Source: Sphagnum compactum
Lineage: Eukaryota; Bryophyta; Sphagnopsida; Sphagnales
Length of the DNA stretch: 64,000 nt
Direction: 5' to 3'
NCBI GenBank assembly: GCA_965153455.1
Contig: OZ234494.1
Coordinates: 20,894,001-20,958,000, forward strand
Under the pieces are notes generated by a model. It had not been told where the DNA came from, ran no database searches, and saw only the letters and a list, made by a program, of their open reading frames with translations. A program made the position numbers and the translations under genes. This document shows, piece after piece, positions 36,861 through 48,059 of the stretch (its first letter is position 1; each line of letters opens with the position of its first letter).

Positions 36861-39100
36861 GTTATATTATACCTCATTTACATGTGATAATTGATTCTTA
36901 TGATTCAAACATATATTGAAAAATCTAGACAATGCTAAGAAAATCAAATTACATTTTTTTCTCAACAATGTGTGAATCCAGTGTAAATAACATTTTCCTA
37001 ATGCCCTACTTCTTTCAATGTTGAAAATTTTGTATCTATGCAATTGAAGGGTTTTTTGCAAAATGAACATTATTTAAAACAATGATTATTTAATTTCAAA
37101 AGTCCTTAAATTTAAACTAAAATTCAATAGCATAATTTTTCAATTTGAATATCTAAATACTTTGTTTTTCATTTAACACATCTTGCACTATGATTATTAT
37201 GACTTTCAAATAACATCGTGTATGAATATTTATTTCTTTTACAATTTTCATTTTGGTGTTACACATTTTTTTAGTCCCTTTTATGAATATACGCAATTGT
37301 TGTCTGCAAAAGTTGTTTTCTAGCTTGGAAGTGTGACAAATTGTCTCTATCTACATTTCTTCCTACAAATTAAACTCTATCTCATTACCAAGCTCATACA
37401 TCATTTTCTCCAAACAAACCTTGTTCAATCCTATGCCACCATACTTGCCCCATTACTTTGCCCTCACTTCTCCAATCAATCATAAACATAAATCATAATT
37501 TCATTATTCATAAAAGAAATATTCTTGATCCACCAAAATTGCTCGCCTTCCTCTTTAACTCTTGTTTTTCCACCCCTCTCATGGACACATTACTACCACC
37601 AACTAGTATATAGAGCTTGTGCTTCACAAGGTATTCAATTGCACCCAAAGTTCCACCATCATCATCACCATAACAAGGACAAACGAATATGCACAAAAAT
37701 TGTACTATTGAATATGACTAAGTTGCAACAAAACTCTAGCAACAACATATTATGAATAAGGTCTGAACACAATGCTCTTCCAGCAACAATTACGCTGAAG
37801 CCAGTTACCCATCTACTAGTGCTAATACTAATTGGTGGTAACGTTGGTGATGGTGGTGAGCAAGGGAAGAGGGAATGCTTTTGTTACTTTTCCTTCTATC
37901 ACCAATTTCATATCATAGGACTGGGCCCTGATAGACAACTGTTCCCTTGAAAAACATGAAGAGAAAAAGAGAGCAAATTAAGGGAAGAGAATCAAGCAAC
38001 AAGGGTGATTACTTCCACTCACCAAAAGTGTCACTACATGAGAGTATTGGTACAATCAAATGGGGGTGAGGCGAAGTGGTAGTGGGGGTGGAAAATGGAT
38101 AGGCTGAATGGAAAAAAAAATACAAAAGAAAAGTATAGGCCTCCAACATCATACTAACAGGTTGAGGATCTCCCAAAAAGATGCAGAAATGATTTCAAAC
38201 ATAGAGTACAAGGAGAGGTCCACAACAACATAACATAAATGAACAAATATAGGTACTAGTTAGTACCATACCCACCACAAGCAATGGACATTTTCTGCCA
38301 ATATATTTAATTTTTTAAACAAAAGGGGGTTGGACAGCCCCATTTCCATTATTCCAGAATTTTGACTGTCAAGAATAAGTACACAAGGTGCAACATTGTA
38401 TTACAATAAATAATGGCAATTTGATGGTAGGGATAGGATAGTACCTAATTAGTAAGAAGGAGATTGGTAATTCAATTCTCCAATTTTTGGGTACTATTGC
38501 CTTGGAAATCCCATGATTTTGCTTACAAGTTCAAATGCAGAATCGATTTCATGAAATCAGTTTGCCAATAAAACGTTTCAAACGAATTCTGGTGTCACTG
38601 ATCTCCTTGACACCACCTCAGCTGAAGATCAGATGTAGAGCCAGCGAGATCTGTTACTCACCAACTACATGGAGGTCAGAGTAGCAGTCTCCTTTCTCAT
38701 GAATTGCAATGCACATGTACTCGATTTTAAGGCATGCATATATGCTCAACGTTTCCACCTGAAAGCCTTGAGAAGAGAAGGCTATGGTCTCTCGCTCACT
38801 CTCAATCTGAAGATTGTTGAATGATCTCCACAATCAGAGCTTTGTCGAGTGGCACGTATTAGACGACATTTGTGCCATTTATCAGATATTACCAATTCCC
38901 ACAATGCATCAACATTTTGCTCTCCGCGTCCAATTCCTCCTTGCCTGCTCTTCTCTGTTCTTTTTGCTTTGTGGTTGTTGCTATTCTTCCCCCAGGATCT
39001 CCCTTATTGCTAGGCTTTCCAATGTTGATCTTCAATCCGTATGTATGTTTTCTCCGCTATGCAAGTGGTTGTTTGTTTTGTGGAGTAGTACTCATTATAT
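36861..39100. other. intergenic, H2A.Z upstream region at the right end
   Basis: AT-rich and without recognisable genes up to about 38.5 kb. From about 38.6 kb base composition becomes more balanced, with a CT-rich stretch at 38920-39010 that resembles a plant 5' leader. The 102-codon frame at 38814 is probably fortuitous. Confidence 0.4.
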
Positions 39101-39186
39101 CTATTTGCTAATTCTTGTCTAGCTTCGGGGTTTTCTTTTTTTTGGATTGGAAGCGAGCCACCCGGCTTCTCGAGCGCGCGGACGTT

Positions 39187-39194
39187 TTTCCCGC
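39187..39194 (+). promoter_or_regulatory. E2F-type site TTTCCCGC upstream of H2A.Z
   Basis: TTTCCCGC fits the plant E2F consensus TTTSSCGC exactly, in a CG-rich patch about 800 bp before the ATG. Histone and replication genes in plants commonly use such sites for G1/S expression. That the site acts on this gene is inference. Confidence 0.5.
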
Positions 39195-39995
39195 GCATTT
39201 TCTCTGTCGTACGAAAGTCTTAAACTGCAGTATACCTACTCGGGATTGCCGTTCTCGCTCGTTGTTTCTGGTTTTGTAATTTAGTCTAATTATTGATTGT
39301 ATGTGTGCACGGTGGCTGCTTCCTTCAAGCCGTCGGGGTATATCTTTTTCATTGTTCATTTTAGTTCTTAAAGACTGCATTCGGACTAAACTGGTCCAAG
39401 ATTGAGACACATTGTTGTTGTTTCGAACTGAGAACGCGTTGTGTGTTTGGATTGTGTTTTTACCTCTCTTGATTGTGCTTATTTTTTGGGTCCAATGTTA
39501 TCGACCATCTCCCTTGTCTTTTTGCGTACATGAATTGTCTTAGGCGGACTGCAACTTTGCAAGCAATGCTCTTATGTGCTCCCCAGTTTCCACAAATTCA
39601 ATAAGTCTAAACGGGTCTGGAATCAGCGTCTCTCTGTCGCCTCCAGCTGTGTGTTCGTGCAAGTACTTTCAGTGCTTATCATGTTGTTACAGCAACTCTA
39701 TTACGCTCCTATTGAACTTGACACGTTTAGTTTGCATAACATCATTGCTGTTGCTCCCCCCATTAGTCCGTAGACTTTAGCGGTGCAATACGGGAGATAC
39801 TTTGAGCCATGTACGTCTGTTTGAGGTTGAAAGGTTTGTAGTCAAATTTGACGAGGAGTTTGAAAGGTGTTCTAACTTCTTACTGATAACGAGCTTTTTT
39901 TGGTTTTTCTTTTTCTGCAGTACTGACGTGTGTGTAGTGCGTCTCTCTGTGTGCAGCAGGGTCCTGATTCTTCTACAAGACTGTAAGGTGACAAG

Positions 39996-41232
39996 ATGGT
40001 GGTGGTAGGGAACCAGGCGGGGAAGGGCGCCAAGGGGCTGCTGATGGGCAAGTCGACAGAAGTTGACGACAAGAGTAATAAGAAGAAACCCATTTCGAGG
40101 TCCTCCCGTGCTGGTCTGCAGGTATGCTCTCTGCTTTCCCCCTCGTTTGAACATCATTAATGTGAATAAAGAGCAATTAGTTGAGTTCGTGATCGGGCAC
40201 TCTACTGAGAGTTTTCTGATAATCATCTTTTCTACAATAGAAGCTTAAAGCATTAGTCTCAGATTAAATGTGGTCGGACCCCAGTTTTCTGTAACTAGTG
40301 GTGTGAAGTCCAAATCTGGAACGGTTGTTCATATTGGGTGCCAGAAGAGTGCTCGATGTGCATCTTGAGAACTGTTGGATAAACTGCAGAGTTGAACAGT
40401 ACTTATGCAACACTGCTAGAATGTGAGACTGGGGAAATAGCCTGAGGCTTCTAAGGTTTAGAGCCTCACAAACTGCTCTGATGAGGGTGAAGGTCAGTAC
40501 ATTTTCGGGGACTTATGGCTGACATGTCTTAGGATGGTGCCCAGAAATGTGCACAAAATGAATCTCATCATTTCCCATGGAGTGTGGTTCATGTAGATTG
40601 AACATTCTAAAGACCTTAGCCAATTGTGAGGAGCACCACGTGCTTTTTGTTATCAGTTTGAGGAAGTGTTAACCTTGCTGTTTTTTCTTCATCGTGAGAA
40701 TGGAGATTTCTCTATTCTTACGAAAGATATTTTTGTTATCATTTTGCAACTAGGGCCAAATCGGGCAGCTTTTTTGCAGCAAGAAGCTGGATTGCCAAGC
40801 TCACAGAGTTTTTACATCTTAAACAAGCAGGACGTGTTTGAACTCTGATTTATTGGATTGAGGCCTTGCAGACCATCAGTTTGTGTGGTTTTAGGATGGT
40901 TCACCTAATCTTTGTGTGGTATCTTGGTGCAGTTTCCAGTGGGTCGCATCCACCGATTGCTGAAAGCCCGTGTGGCAGCTAATGGGAGAGTGGGAGCAAC
41001 CACGGCAGTTTACTCAGCAGCCATACTGGAATACCTGACAGCTGAGGTATTAGAGCTGGCTGGGAATGCCAGCAAAGATCTAAAGGTGAAGCGTATCACA
41101 CCACGGCATCTGCAGCTAGCAATTCGTGGAGATGAAGAGCTTGACACATTGATCAAGGGTACAATTGCTGGAGGTGGTGTGATTCCCCATATACACAAAT
41201 CTCTCATCAACAAGTCATCAAAAAAGGATTAA
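39996..41232 (+). CDS. histone H2A variant H2A.Z, two exons
   Basis: Exon 1 (39996-40121, 42 codons) and exon 2 (40933-41232) join in phase 0 across an 811-bp GT-AG intron and give 141 residues. The N-terminal tail is Lys/Gly-rich ([11 protein letters not shown]). The intron falls at SRAGLQ|FPVGRI, where I recall plant H2A.Z genes being split. The core has the variant marks [60 protein letters not shown] and the end [15 protein letters not shown]. It lacks an SQEF tail, which excludes H2A.X. H2A.Z replaces H2A in nucleosomes, mainly near transcription starts, and is deposited by SWR1; it affects temperature and stress responses in plants (family knowledge). A pyrimidine-rich acceptor (TTTTTCTGCAG) ends at 39920, so a 5'-UTR intron is likely, with transcription starting upstream near the E2F site. 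Confidence 0.97.
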
Positions 41233-42193
41233 GTACTGGGCATTATTTAACAAACCAAATCCTTGCTTAAGTTGGTGGTCTTTTTAATGGAAATTACATG
41301 CCAAGCCATTGAGTTTCATGGTTTCCCTTTTTTAACATTCTTTATGGAAACTGCCAACCAGGTACATTTTGAAGACAGCCATGAAGACATGGCACTATAG
41401 TAATCAGAGGTGTGTCTCACTGTCTGCAGATCACAACTAGATTTACTTGAGTCACCAATTCTACAACTAGATGTCATAAAGGCCTGCATGATACTCCAAC
41501 CAGTTTAGACTTTGCCTTACTTATTTGTGTAGCAAGGTTACACCTTCAACATGCAATCACTTTGCTTTTTTGTTGTGTCTACCATCAACAACCCAAATAA
41601 GCATCCACAGTTACACAAGGGCATGCCACTGTATGCAAAACCGAACTCATACTCATCAGACTGTAAGAGAAGGAAGTACTTGATGTGGTTTGGAAAACTT
41701 TCGAAGAAAGTCACAGGTCATGTAAGTGGGCAACAGGCTTCAGCCCTTCAGCAGATAAATCAGCAAGTATATCCACAGAGCATAATGGGGCATTGCTTCA
41801 ATGGGAGGCACCTGAATGGCTGGGCTCCAATAGATAAATCAGGCAAAGCAAAATGTTGGATCTCAACCTATCCAGTATCCTGAAGAAAATTTCAAGGCTT
41901 CAATGGCAGAGAAAGTTGAGGCAAAAGAGAGGACCATAGGAAGAAAGAACCTTTCTCTGTCCACTCTACTTGAGGAACACTGTTTCCAACTATCAGAAGT
42001 CTCAATGTCTGTCAAGTGCATACCATGTTCGACATGCTACCCAATCACCTAGTTCACAGAGGTCATCTCAATTTCTCCAGACAGACCTTCAACAATTGGG
42101 GGGGCACAATGAACCGCTTCTGCTGCTCTCACATAAAGGGAGCATGTTTTAGAGAAGGAAGAGCTGTAAGAGCAATCCATGTCCTTATCAAAT
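41233..42193. other. H2A.Z 3' region and DNA up to the NMD3 fragment
   Basis: The H2A.Z 3'-UTR lies in the first few hundred bases. A plus-strand frame at 41551-41883 (110 codons) has protein-like composition, but I recognise nothing in it. The rest may be 3'-UTR-derived sequence of the NMD3-like fragment on the other strand. Confidence 0.4.
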
Positions 42194-42420
42194 TCAGACC
42201 CTGCTAGACTCTTCCAGTCTGAGGTCTGCAAGTAACTCTTCAAGTGGCACTGATGGTGGTTCTACTCCATCAGTCATAGAACCAACCTCTGATTTCTCCC
42301 GATAGACTGCATCTCTGTAAAGATCCTTCTCCAGCTCCTCCAAAAACCTTGCATACTGGCCCTCTCTTTCCCTCATATTGTCTACCTGCTGAATTGGGAT
42401 CAATTTCCATACCTTACACC
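42194..42420 (-). pseudogene. C-terminal fragment of 60S ribosomal export protein NMD3
   Basis: On the minus strand the frame up to a TGA at 42196-42194 reads REREGQYARFLEELEKD, then SMTDGVEPPSVPLEELLADL, then RLEESSRV and stop. This is the conserved NMD3 tail (acidic DLEED-type block, then VPLEELLADL). Just upstream, GKPSG lies one frame away from VWKL, where NMD3 has GKPR-WKL, so there is a frameshift near 42400. No earlier NMD3 exon was found to the right, where sequence turns into T-rich and dispersed-repeat DNA. NMD3 is the adaptor that carries 60S subunits to CRM1 for nuclear export, but this piece (about 70 of ~500 residues) cannot do so. It is probably a 5'-truncated retrocopy or captured fragment. 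It converges on H2A.Z. Confidence 0.72.
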
Positions 42421-42699
42421 TGAAGGCTTACCCTGATACTTCTAGTGTAATTGGAGAGCAACTGACAATGTGTATTTTTTCTTTTGTTCCAGACATTCTA
42501 ATTTTTGAAATGTCCCCTTTTTCTTTTTCTTTTTTCCTATGATATTTGTCAGGTATCATGTGGAAAATGCTTTTTTTTTAAATTAATGGAGGTCTCTATG
42601 CTCAGTACAACCCTCAGCTATGGAATTTATCAGAATTGGGACCCCCGCTCAGCTCCGCATCATGCAGGTCTTTACTGGAGCTGTTGAAAAATCATACAA

Positions 42700-43260
42700 T
42701 TTAGTAAATCTCCAAAAATCTTAAAATCACTAGACTTATATATAGTTTGTTCAAGCACGTAGCCAAAAATTTAGAAGGATGTTTAAATTTTCTTAATGTG
42801 GTATCTTGTTTATAGCCAAATTTTGCTAAATTGTCTTAGCTGCATCACATAATGCTTGCCACTTTAGCCACATCACAAACGTTTTCAAAAGGGCATTGAT
42901 TTTTTGGAGTGAATTTTCACATTGTGGCGATAGAAAAGAAGCCGGTGCAAATTGTAGAAAGGTTCCTTTTAGGAAAAAATGAAAAAAGTCACCATATTTT
43001 GAGGGGAAAATGTCATCTGTCGCCATATCTAGACAATGAGTTCCTTTTGGTAGCCAGAACTAGTCAAGATTCTAAATAAAGATCGAAAATCACGGAAGGT
43101 CCTGTACTCAGGTCCTTTTCCGACGTAAAGCAGAGCTGGGATTTTTTCACTTTTTAGAAATAGTGACAAGGTGGCTGGTACCAGTACAACCTGGCTAGTA
43201 CCTTCCACCGCAGAAGATCCCGCTTGCTGAAAACTGGTTTCTTCAGGCAGGTAAGGGAGC
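42700..43260. repeat. dispersed repeat copy (GCCAAATTTTGCTAAAT / CACATCACAAA)
   Basis: Contains TAGCCAAAAATTTAGAAGGA, ATAGCCAAATTTTGCTAAAT and TTAGCCACATCACAAACG, the same order of words as inside Helitron A (21.78-21.92 kb) and in shorter form at 2.93 kb. It is non-coding and is probably the decayed body of a related element. Confidence 0.5.
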
Positions 43261-43584
43261 TGAAAATACAAAGGAAAAATCTAGGCAGTGCTTTACGGCT
43301 GCAAAATAAAATTTTATAAGAAGATGTAAAAAAAGTGACACATTTAATATCGAACGGTCATAAGATATTGGCAGATAAAACATGTAAGGTCACGATGCTG
43401 CCGACGAATAATATCGGACGGTGGGGCGTTCTCTGCTGGTACCGACCATTTGTCGCACATTTGCATTTGTCGCACAGTTTTTAGCACTGCTACAATTGAT
43501 CTATTTTCAAAGCCGACTGGCCTATTGCGCAGTAAATCGACAGAAACTTGTAAGGTTGTATGCGCCATTGACAGGCGCGGTCAT

Positions 43585-43604
43585 AAGGGTTAGGGTTAGG
43601 GTTT
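43585..43604 (+). promoter_or_regulatory. telobox-like GGGTTAGGGTTAGGGTTT
   Basis: An interstitial telomere-like motif; the minus strand reads AAACCCTAA, the plant telobox. Such boxes are frequent in promoters of translation and ribosomal genes. It sits just before the possibly transcribed region that starts near 43.6 kb, but could equally be a chance interstitial repeat. Confidence 0.4.
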
Positions 43605-44235
43605 CTCAGCATTAGGGCTAGCAACCTCAGTCGCTTTCTTCCTATAATGCTGCACTACAGATCTCGAATTTTGACAATGAGGTGTTTGGTTGTCTCTCTC
43701 TCTCTCCGCTTGGATGTCTTCAGACTTCCGCAACTTACGCAACGTGAGCGTATTTTGTGGGTGAAGGATAGTGGCTTCTCCAAGAGTCACTACATGATCC
43801 TTGCGATGGTCCTACTCAGGAGAGAGTCCCGCAAGGTCTTTGGAGCTCATGGCAAAGCTGTACACTATTCTCGTCTGATTTCTTATGTTTGGAGTGACCA
43901 TGGTGGCTGAAGGAGACTAGTGTACAGCTTGGCCAGGAGCCTCAGCTCAACTGCGATGATATTTGGCACCTTCACACCTGAGGTTAGTTCGTTTTCTTGC
44001 TTCGCGGTTTTGAACTCTACTGACGACTGTCGCCTGGACTCTCTTTCTCTCTCTTTTCTTTTTTTTGGGGGTTTTCTTTCTTTGCTTCTGTCAAGGAAGA
44101 AAAGTAACGAAGGATCCGTGGAGATTTGCAATGATGAGGAACAATATATTATGTCTGGACATCTGAGGGCGCCGATGGCTGCCATTGCAGAAATCATGTT
44201 ACAGTGTCTGAGCAACAATGCCCCGGATCTCTTGA

Positions 44236-44237
<2 letters not shown>

Positions 44238-44293
<56 letters not shown>
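44238..44293. repeat. (TC)28 microsatellite
   Basis: An uninterrupted TC dinucleotide tract. It yields the artificial Ser-Leu and Arg-Glu frames seen on the two strands here. Confidence 0.97.
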
Positions 44294-44296
<3 letters not shown>

Positions 44297-44450
44297 CTGA
44301 TTTCTGTGACCCCGAGCTCTCTGGCAATCTTGACTCACCTTTGTGTGCGGCTCCTGCTGATTTCTGGAACTCCGAGCTACCTGCTCTGGACACTGAGAAA
44401 TCCACTGGTACTAATTAAGTGCTCCTTAAATATTCCTTACTCCTATTCCT

Positions 44451-44720
44451 ACCTAAATCAGCTTGATTCTAGATCTGCACCTACATTTTAAAGTGGATTC
44501 CAAGTGTAAATTAGTACTAGTCTCAACTAAACCACCTCGTTTATCCCCTGTACAAAATCACCTAAGCCAGGTTGATTCTAGATCTGCACCAACAAGTTGA
44601 AGTGGACGAAGTGCCAACTCAAACCAGCTATACATCCTTGATTCCTCTTCTTAATCACCAGCTAAATCAGCTTGATTCCAGTTCTGCAACCTGAAGTGCA
44701 GTAAGTGCCAGTTTGTAGCA
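44451..44720. repeat. three tandem copies of a ~100-110-bp unit
   Basis: Units start near 44452, 44561 and 44661 with CCTAAATCAGCTTGATTCTA, its variant CCTAAGCCAGGTTGATTCTA, and GCTAAATCAGCTTGATTCCA. Each continues with (A)GATCTGCAC or GTTCTGCAA and then GAAGTGGA or GAAGTGCA. They are moderately diverged, so the array is not recent. Confidence 0.8.
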
Positions 44721-46260
44721 GCAGCTACACCTACTTGTTTGATACCTCAATTTAGATTTTGTTCTTCTACTTGGGAAGCATTAGAGTAATGAGCATGGTT
44801 CTTGAATCAACACCATTTCAATTGGTATCTGTGGGCTCACTGTGAGAAAAAGCCATCTTGCAGAACCCTCCCCACCCTTCAAAATCCTTTAGAAATTTCC
44901 TGTTTCTGTGAACCAGCATATATATAACTCCAAACAAAATGGGCACTTTTTACTTCATTTCCTATTGTGCTGGCATAGGAAGACAAAGCTCCTTGCATGA
45001 CAAATGAGACCCTGACCTTGACTCTTATAATTGAAACAAGCAATTTGAAGAGAGGAAAATCATGGTGCATGTACACCTCTCAACAGCAGTATATTCTGCT
45101 CAGATATATCTAACTGCACACTTATGATTCTCCTCGGCCCATCACACATCTGCAACATCCAAACCTGCAAATCAACCCTTCACAAGATACCACTTTGTAG
45201 CACAAATCCATGTACTGAGAGAGTTCCACAACATCTGGTTGTCAATAGGAGTTAGATATGGTGGTGTGACAAATACTATGCAATGATGTGGCTGTTGCAA
45301 TTAAAAACACTGGATCAAATTTAAGAGTTTCGTAAATTGGACATATGGACACATTTCATTTATTGAACTCCTGCAGATTCTGCTATGGGGTATCCATTGG
45401 GTTGCTGCATTCAATTGCAGAATCTGCAGGAGCTGCCTGGGGGCTCTCCTGCTGTTGGATTTTGAGCAGACAGAGGCAATGCAGAGTGCGAAGAGCTTTT
45501 TGTGAATGTGTCTCTCATCCTTTTTGCATATCAGTGTGAACAATTTAGTTACAGTTTGTTTGCTCTCCATGTTCTAGTTTGGGGGTTTTTCTTTCTTTCT
45601 CTTTTTTGGGTTCCTCATTCTTCATGGTTACCTTGGTCTTCTTCTCCTTCTCTTGTAGGTTTTGTTGAGCTAGCCCACATCATGACTAAGCCTTGCCGTG
45701 ACAGAAAACTCAATAGTTGGGAAACAATCATTAGTGAGGTCCACTGGAGTGCATTGGATGCATTGCTCTATCTCACTACCAGTGATCAATTATCACCAGA
45801 CATTTTCTTAGTGCTGGCCCCAAACTGGCAAAGTGATTTGAACCACCATGTTCACTAAGTTCTGGAGTTTCCACTACTGTGAGTGGAAGAACTCTTGAAG
45901 CTTCTCAAGCTTTATTTGAACAAATACATTGCCTAAGCTGGGAGCCAATTTCAGTGCTGGAAAATTGAATGCAAGGTTGGCAAGACAAACTTGAGATTAA
46001 GGGGATTACTGATAAGGTTCTTCTCAAGGCTGCCTGCAAAAATGGGTTTTAGGGGTTTTGAATTTTCAAAGATTATGATGGCCCATGTTCAGGTCATTTC
46101 CTCTTACTCGGTTGCATCAGATCGTGCAAGGCAGTGCCTGGATATTCTTGTTGCAAAGTGTGAACTTGCGCAGTTGTGGGGAGTGTGGGAATCATTGTAC
46201 CAAAGTGAAATTGACACATAATTCTAGACTTAGCTGGTGGTAGATTGTGTTGCAGAAAGC

Positions 46261-48055
46261 TTCCTAGCAGAGAGCTTGTGCTAGTTTTTTTTATTGTGCT
46301 TGAAGAGTGCCTTACATGGCATGATTACCCATCTCCATGGGCATTACATTTTTGTAAAGCCTGCCACTTTTTTTTCCCCCTCCATGGTATCACAGGGTAT
46401 TTTTTTTCAAAAGCCACGTGATTTTTACACCATGTAATGCCCTTGGCGGTGGGCATTACTGGAATTGGACCCACCTCAGCTCCGCCTCACACAAGCCCTT
46501 ATTCTGGTAATGCCTGAAGCCCTGGGCGTTACCCTACACAAACTGGGCAAACAACAGATACCATTTCCAGTTAGCAGGATTGTAGACATGTGACTATAGA
46601 CATGTAATTGTTGAGACATACCTGACTACTGGTGGTTAGCTATGGGATAGGGATACAATGACAAAGTGTTTCTCTTGTCAACATGTCATCATCCTCCATG
46701 GCTGTGCTAGTGGGTGTTGGTGCTCGTTGGGTCAATCTGGTGGGGATTAGGAATCTTTGTGTAGAGTAAACCCTGAGACTGCATGTTTCACCATAACAAG
46801 GCCCCATGAGAGGTGGAGCCAAACATGAGCTTGATTCATATAACTCCCATGGCTAATGGCTTTATCGAGTGTAAAGACCTGCTCCATTTTTTTCTGTGAT
46901 ACCTAAGGAGTTCAGTAGCACAGGACCCAAAAGAGAAGGGGGCTTGGGGTGTGCTTCAAAAAATGGAACACCTGCCAGAGTGGCCATTTTGTTTTTCGGA
47001 TTGTGACCCAAAAAATGGAGGAAAAAATATGCGGGGTAACATGCCCTCTAACTGCACTAAAAAAAATTGGAGCAGATCTTCATAATTCTGTGGAAACACT
47101 AATTTATCAAGGGGAGTTGAGATTAGGGTGTTTTCTGACCTCTAGACCAGTAGCAAATTGTCAAGATCCATGAGGTAATATTTCCAAGATAGAAAGCTAC
47201 AACAAAAGACCAGTCAAAATATATGGTGAAGCTTGTGCATGGTTTGAAGGTGCATGTAATTTTGCTATGGGATCAGCCTACGATGGGAGGCAACCTGCAC
47301 CTCTTGAGAATCACAGAATTCTGTTACAATGTTAAGAAATGAAAGGTGATTAGAAATGAGATCATGGTATTCCATAGACATCCTCAACCAACAACGTAAA
47401 GTCCACAACCTTACATTGAAAAGATGTGGAAAAAAATTGCAACATAAGTATAGTAAGGTGTTATTTGCACTACTAGAGAGGACATTAAACGATAATTTTT
47501 TCAAGGGGAAGTTCCATATGAATCCATCCAAGAATCCTCCTTCCAATGAATTTAACAAGGTTTTTAAGCAATGGATTTCAAGGTTTACTAACACATACTT
47601 TGTACTGGGTTATTTACCCAAAATAATGATGTAAAAATTATTGTTGTGACTATTACCTTCTAAATTTGGACTAGCGCTTGGTTATTCATGGGTCAAGGAG
47701 TCTCTCTCATCACCTACCATGAATCATAAGAACTTAAGTGATTTTACTTGCCTTTTCTGCCCATTAAAAGGTAAGTTATAGTGCAAAATGTTTCACTTTC
47801 CTGTCAAATGCCAACTCTACATTGCTCAGTGTTGTTTCTACGCTTGGAAAGACAGAGAGGGCAACTCTAGAGGCCTTTACACACGGAGAAGTACCGCTAG
47901 GTTGCATTCTGTCAGCTAAGTTGTCCCTAATGCTTGGTTAAGGACCAGCCTTATCCTAGTGGCTCGCTAGGAAGTAGAATGTGCCCTAGGCTGTGCAAGT
48001 CTTAAATTTGAAGCCTTCAATAAACATTTGGTTTAGCTCCACAAACTACGTGTTG
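46261..48055. other. intergenic, with a small inverted repeat
   Basis: ATGGGCATTACAT at about 46336 and ATGTAATGCCC at about 46433 form a degenerate inverted repeat. GAATTGGACCCACCTCAGCTCCGC at 46458 resembles GAATTGGGACCCCCGCTCAG at 42630, so it is dispersed. Frames at 46949-47173 and 47356-47634 match nothing I know and may be element debris. Confidence 0.4.
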
Positions 48056-48059
48056 CACC

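Larger units (their letters stand above)
43605..46260 (+). other. unassigned, possibly transcribed locus
   Basis: No product recognised. Suggestive features are the telobox at its left edge, balanced base composition, CT-rich leader-like sequence and a donor-like CCTGAG|GTTAGT at 43983. Several protein-like frames are present: 43740-43910 (VKDSGFSKSHYMILAMVLL), 44100-44237 (SNEGSVEICNDEEQYIMSGH...), 44299-44420 (ADFWNSELPALDTEK, ending TAA), 45660-45858 (LNSWETIISEVHWSALDALL) and 45991-46221. They are in different frames and I found no consistent splicing. It could be a decayed gene, a lineage-specific gene or a non-coding RNA. Confidence 0.25.

Noticed and set aside
43883-44405. Arg-Glu-rich minus-strand and Ser-Leu-rich plus-strand frames
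   Set aside because: They come from the (TC)28 tract, open in all frames.
43596-44420. Heat-shock-factor-like activation motif (ADFWNSELPALDTEK)
   Set aside because: It resembles an acidic/aromatic activator motif, but there is no DNA-binding domain and the frame is not connected to others.
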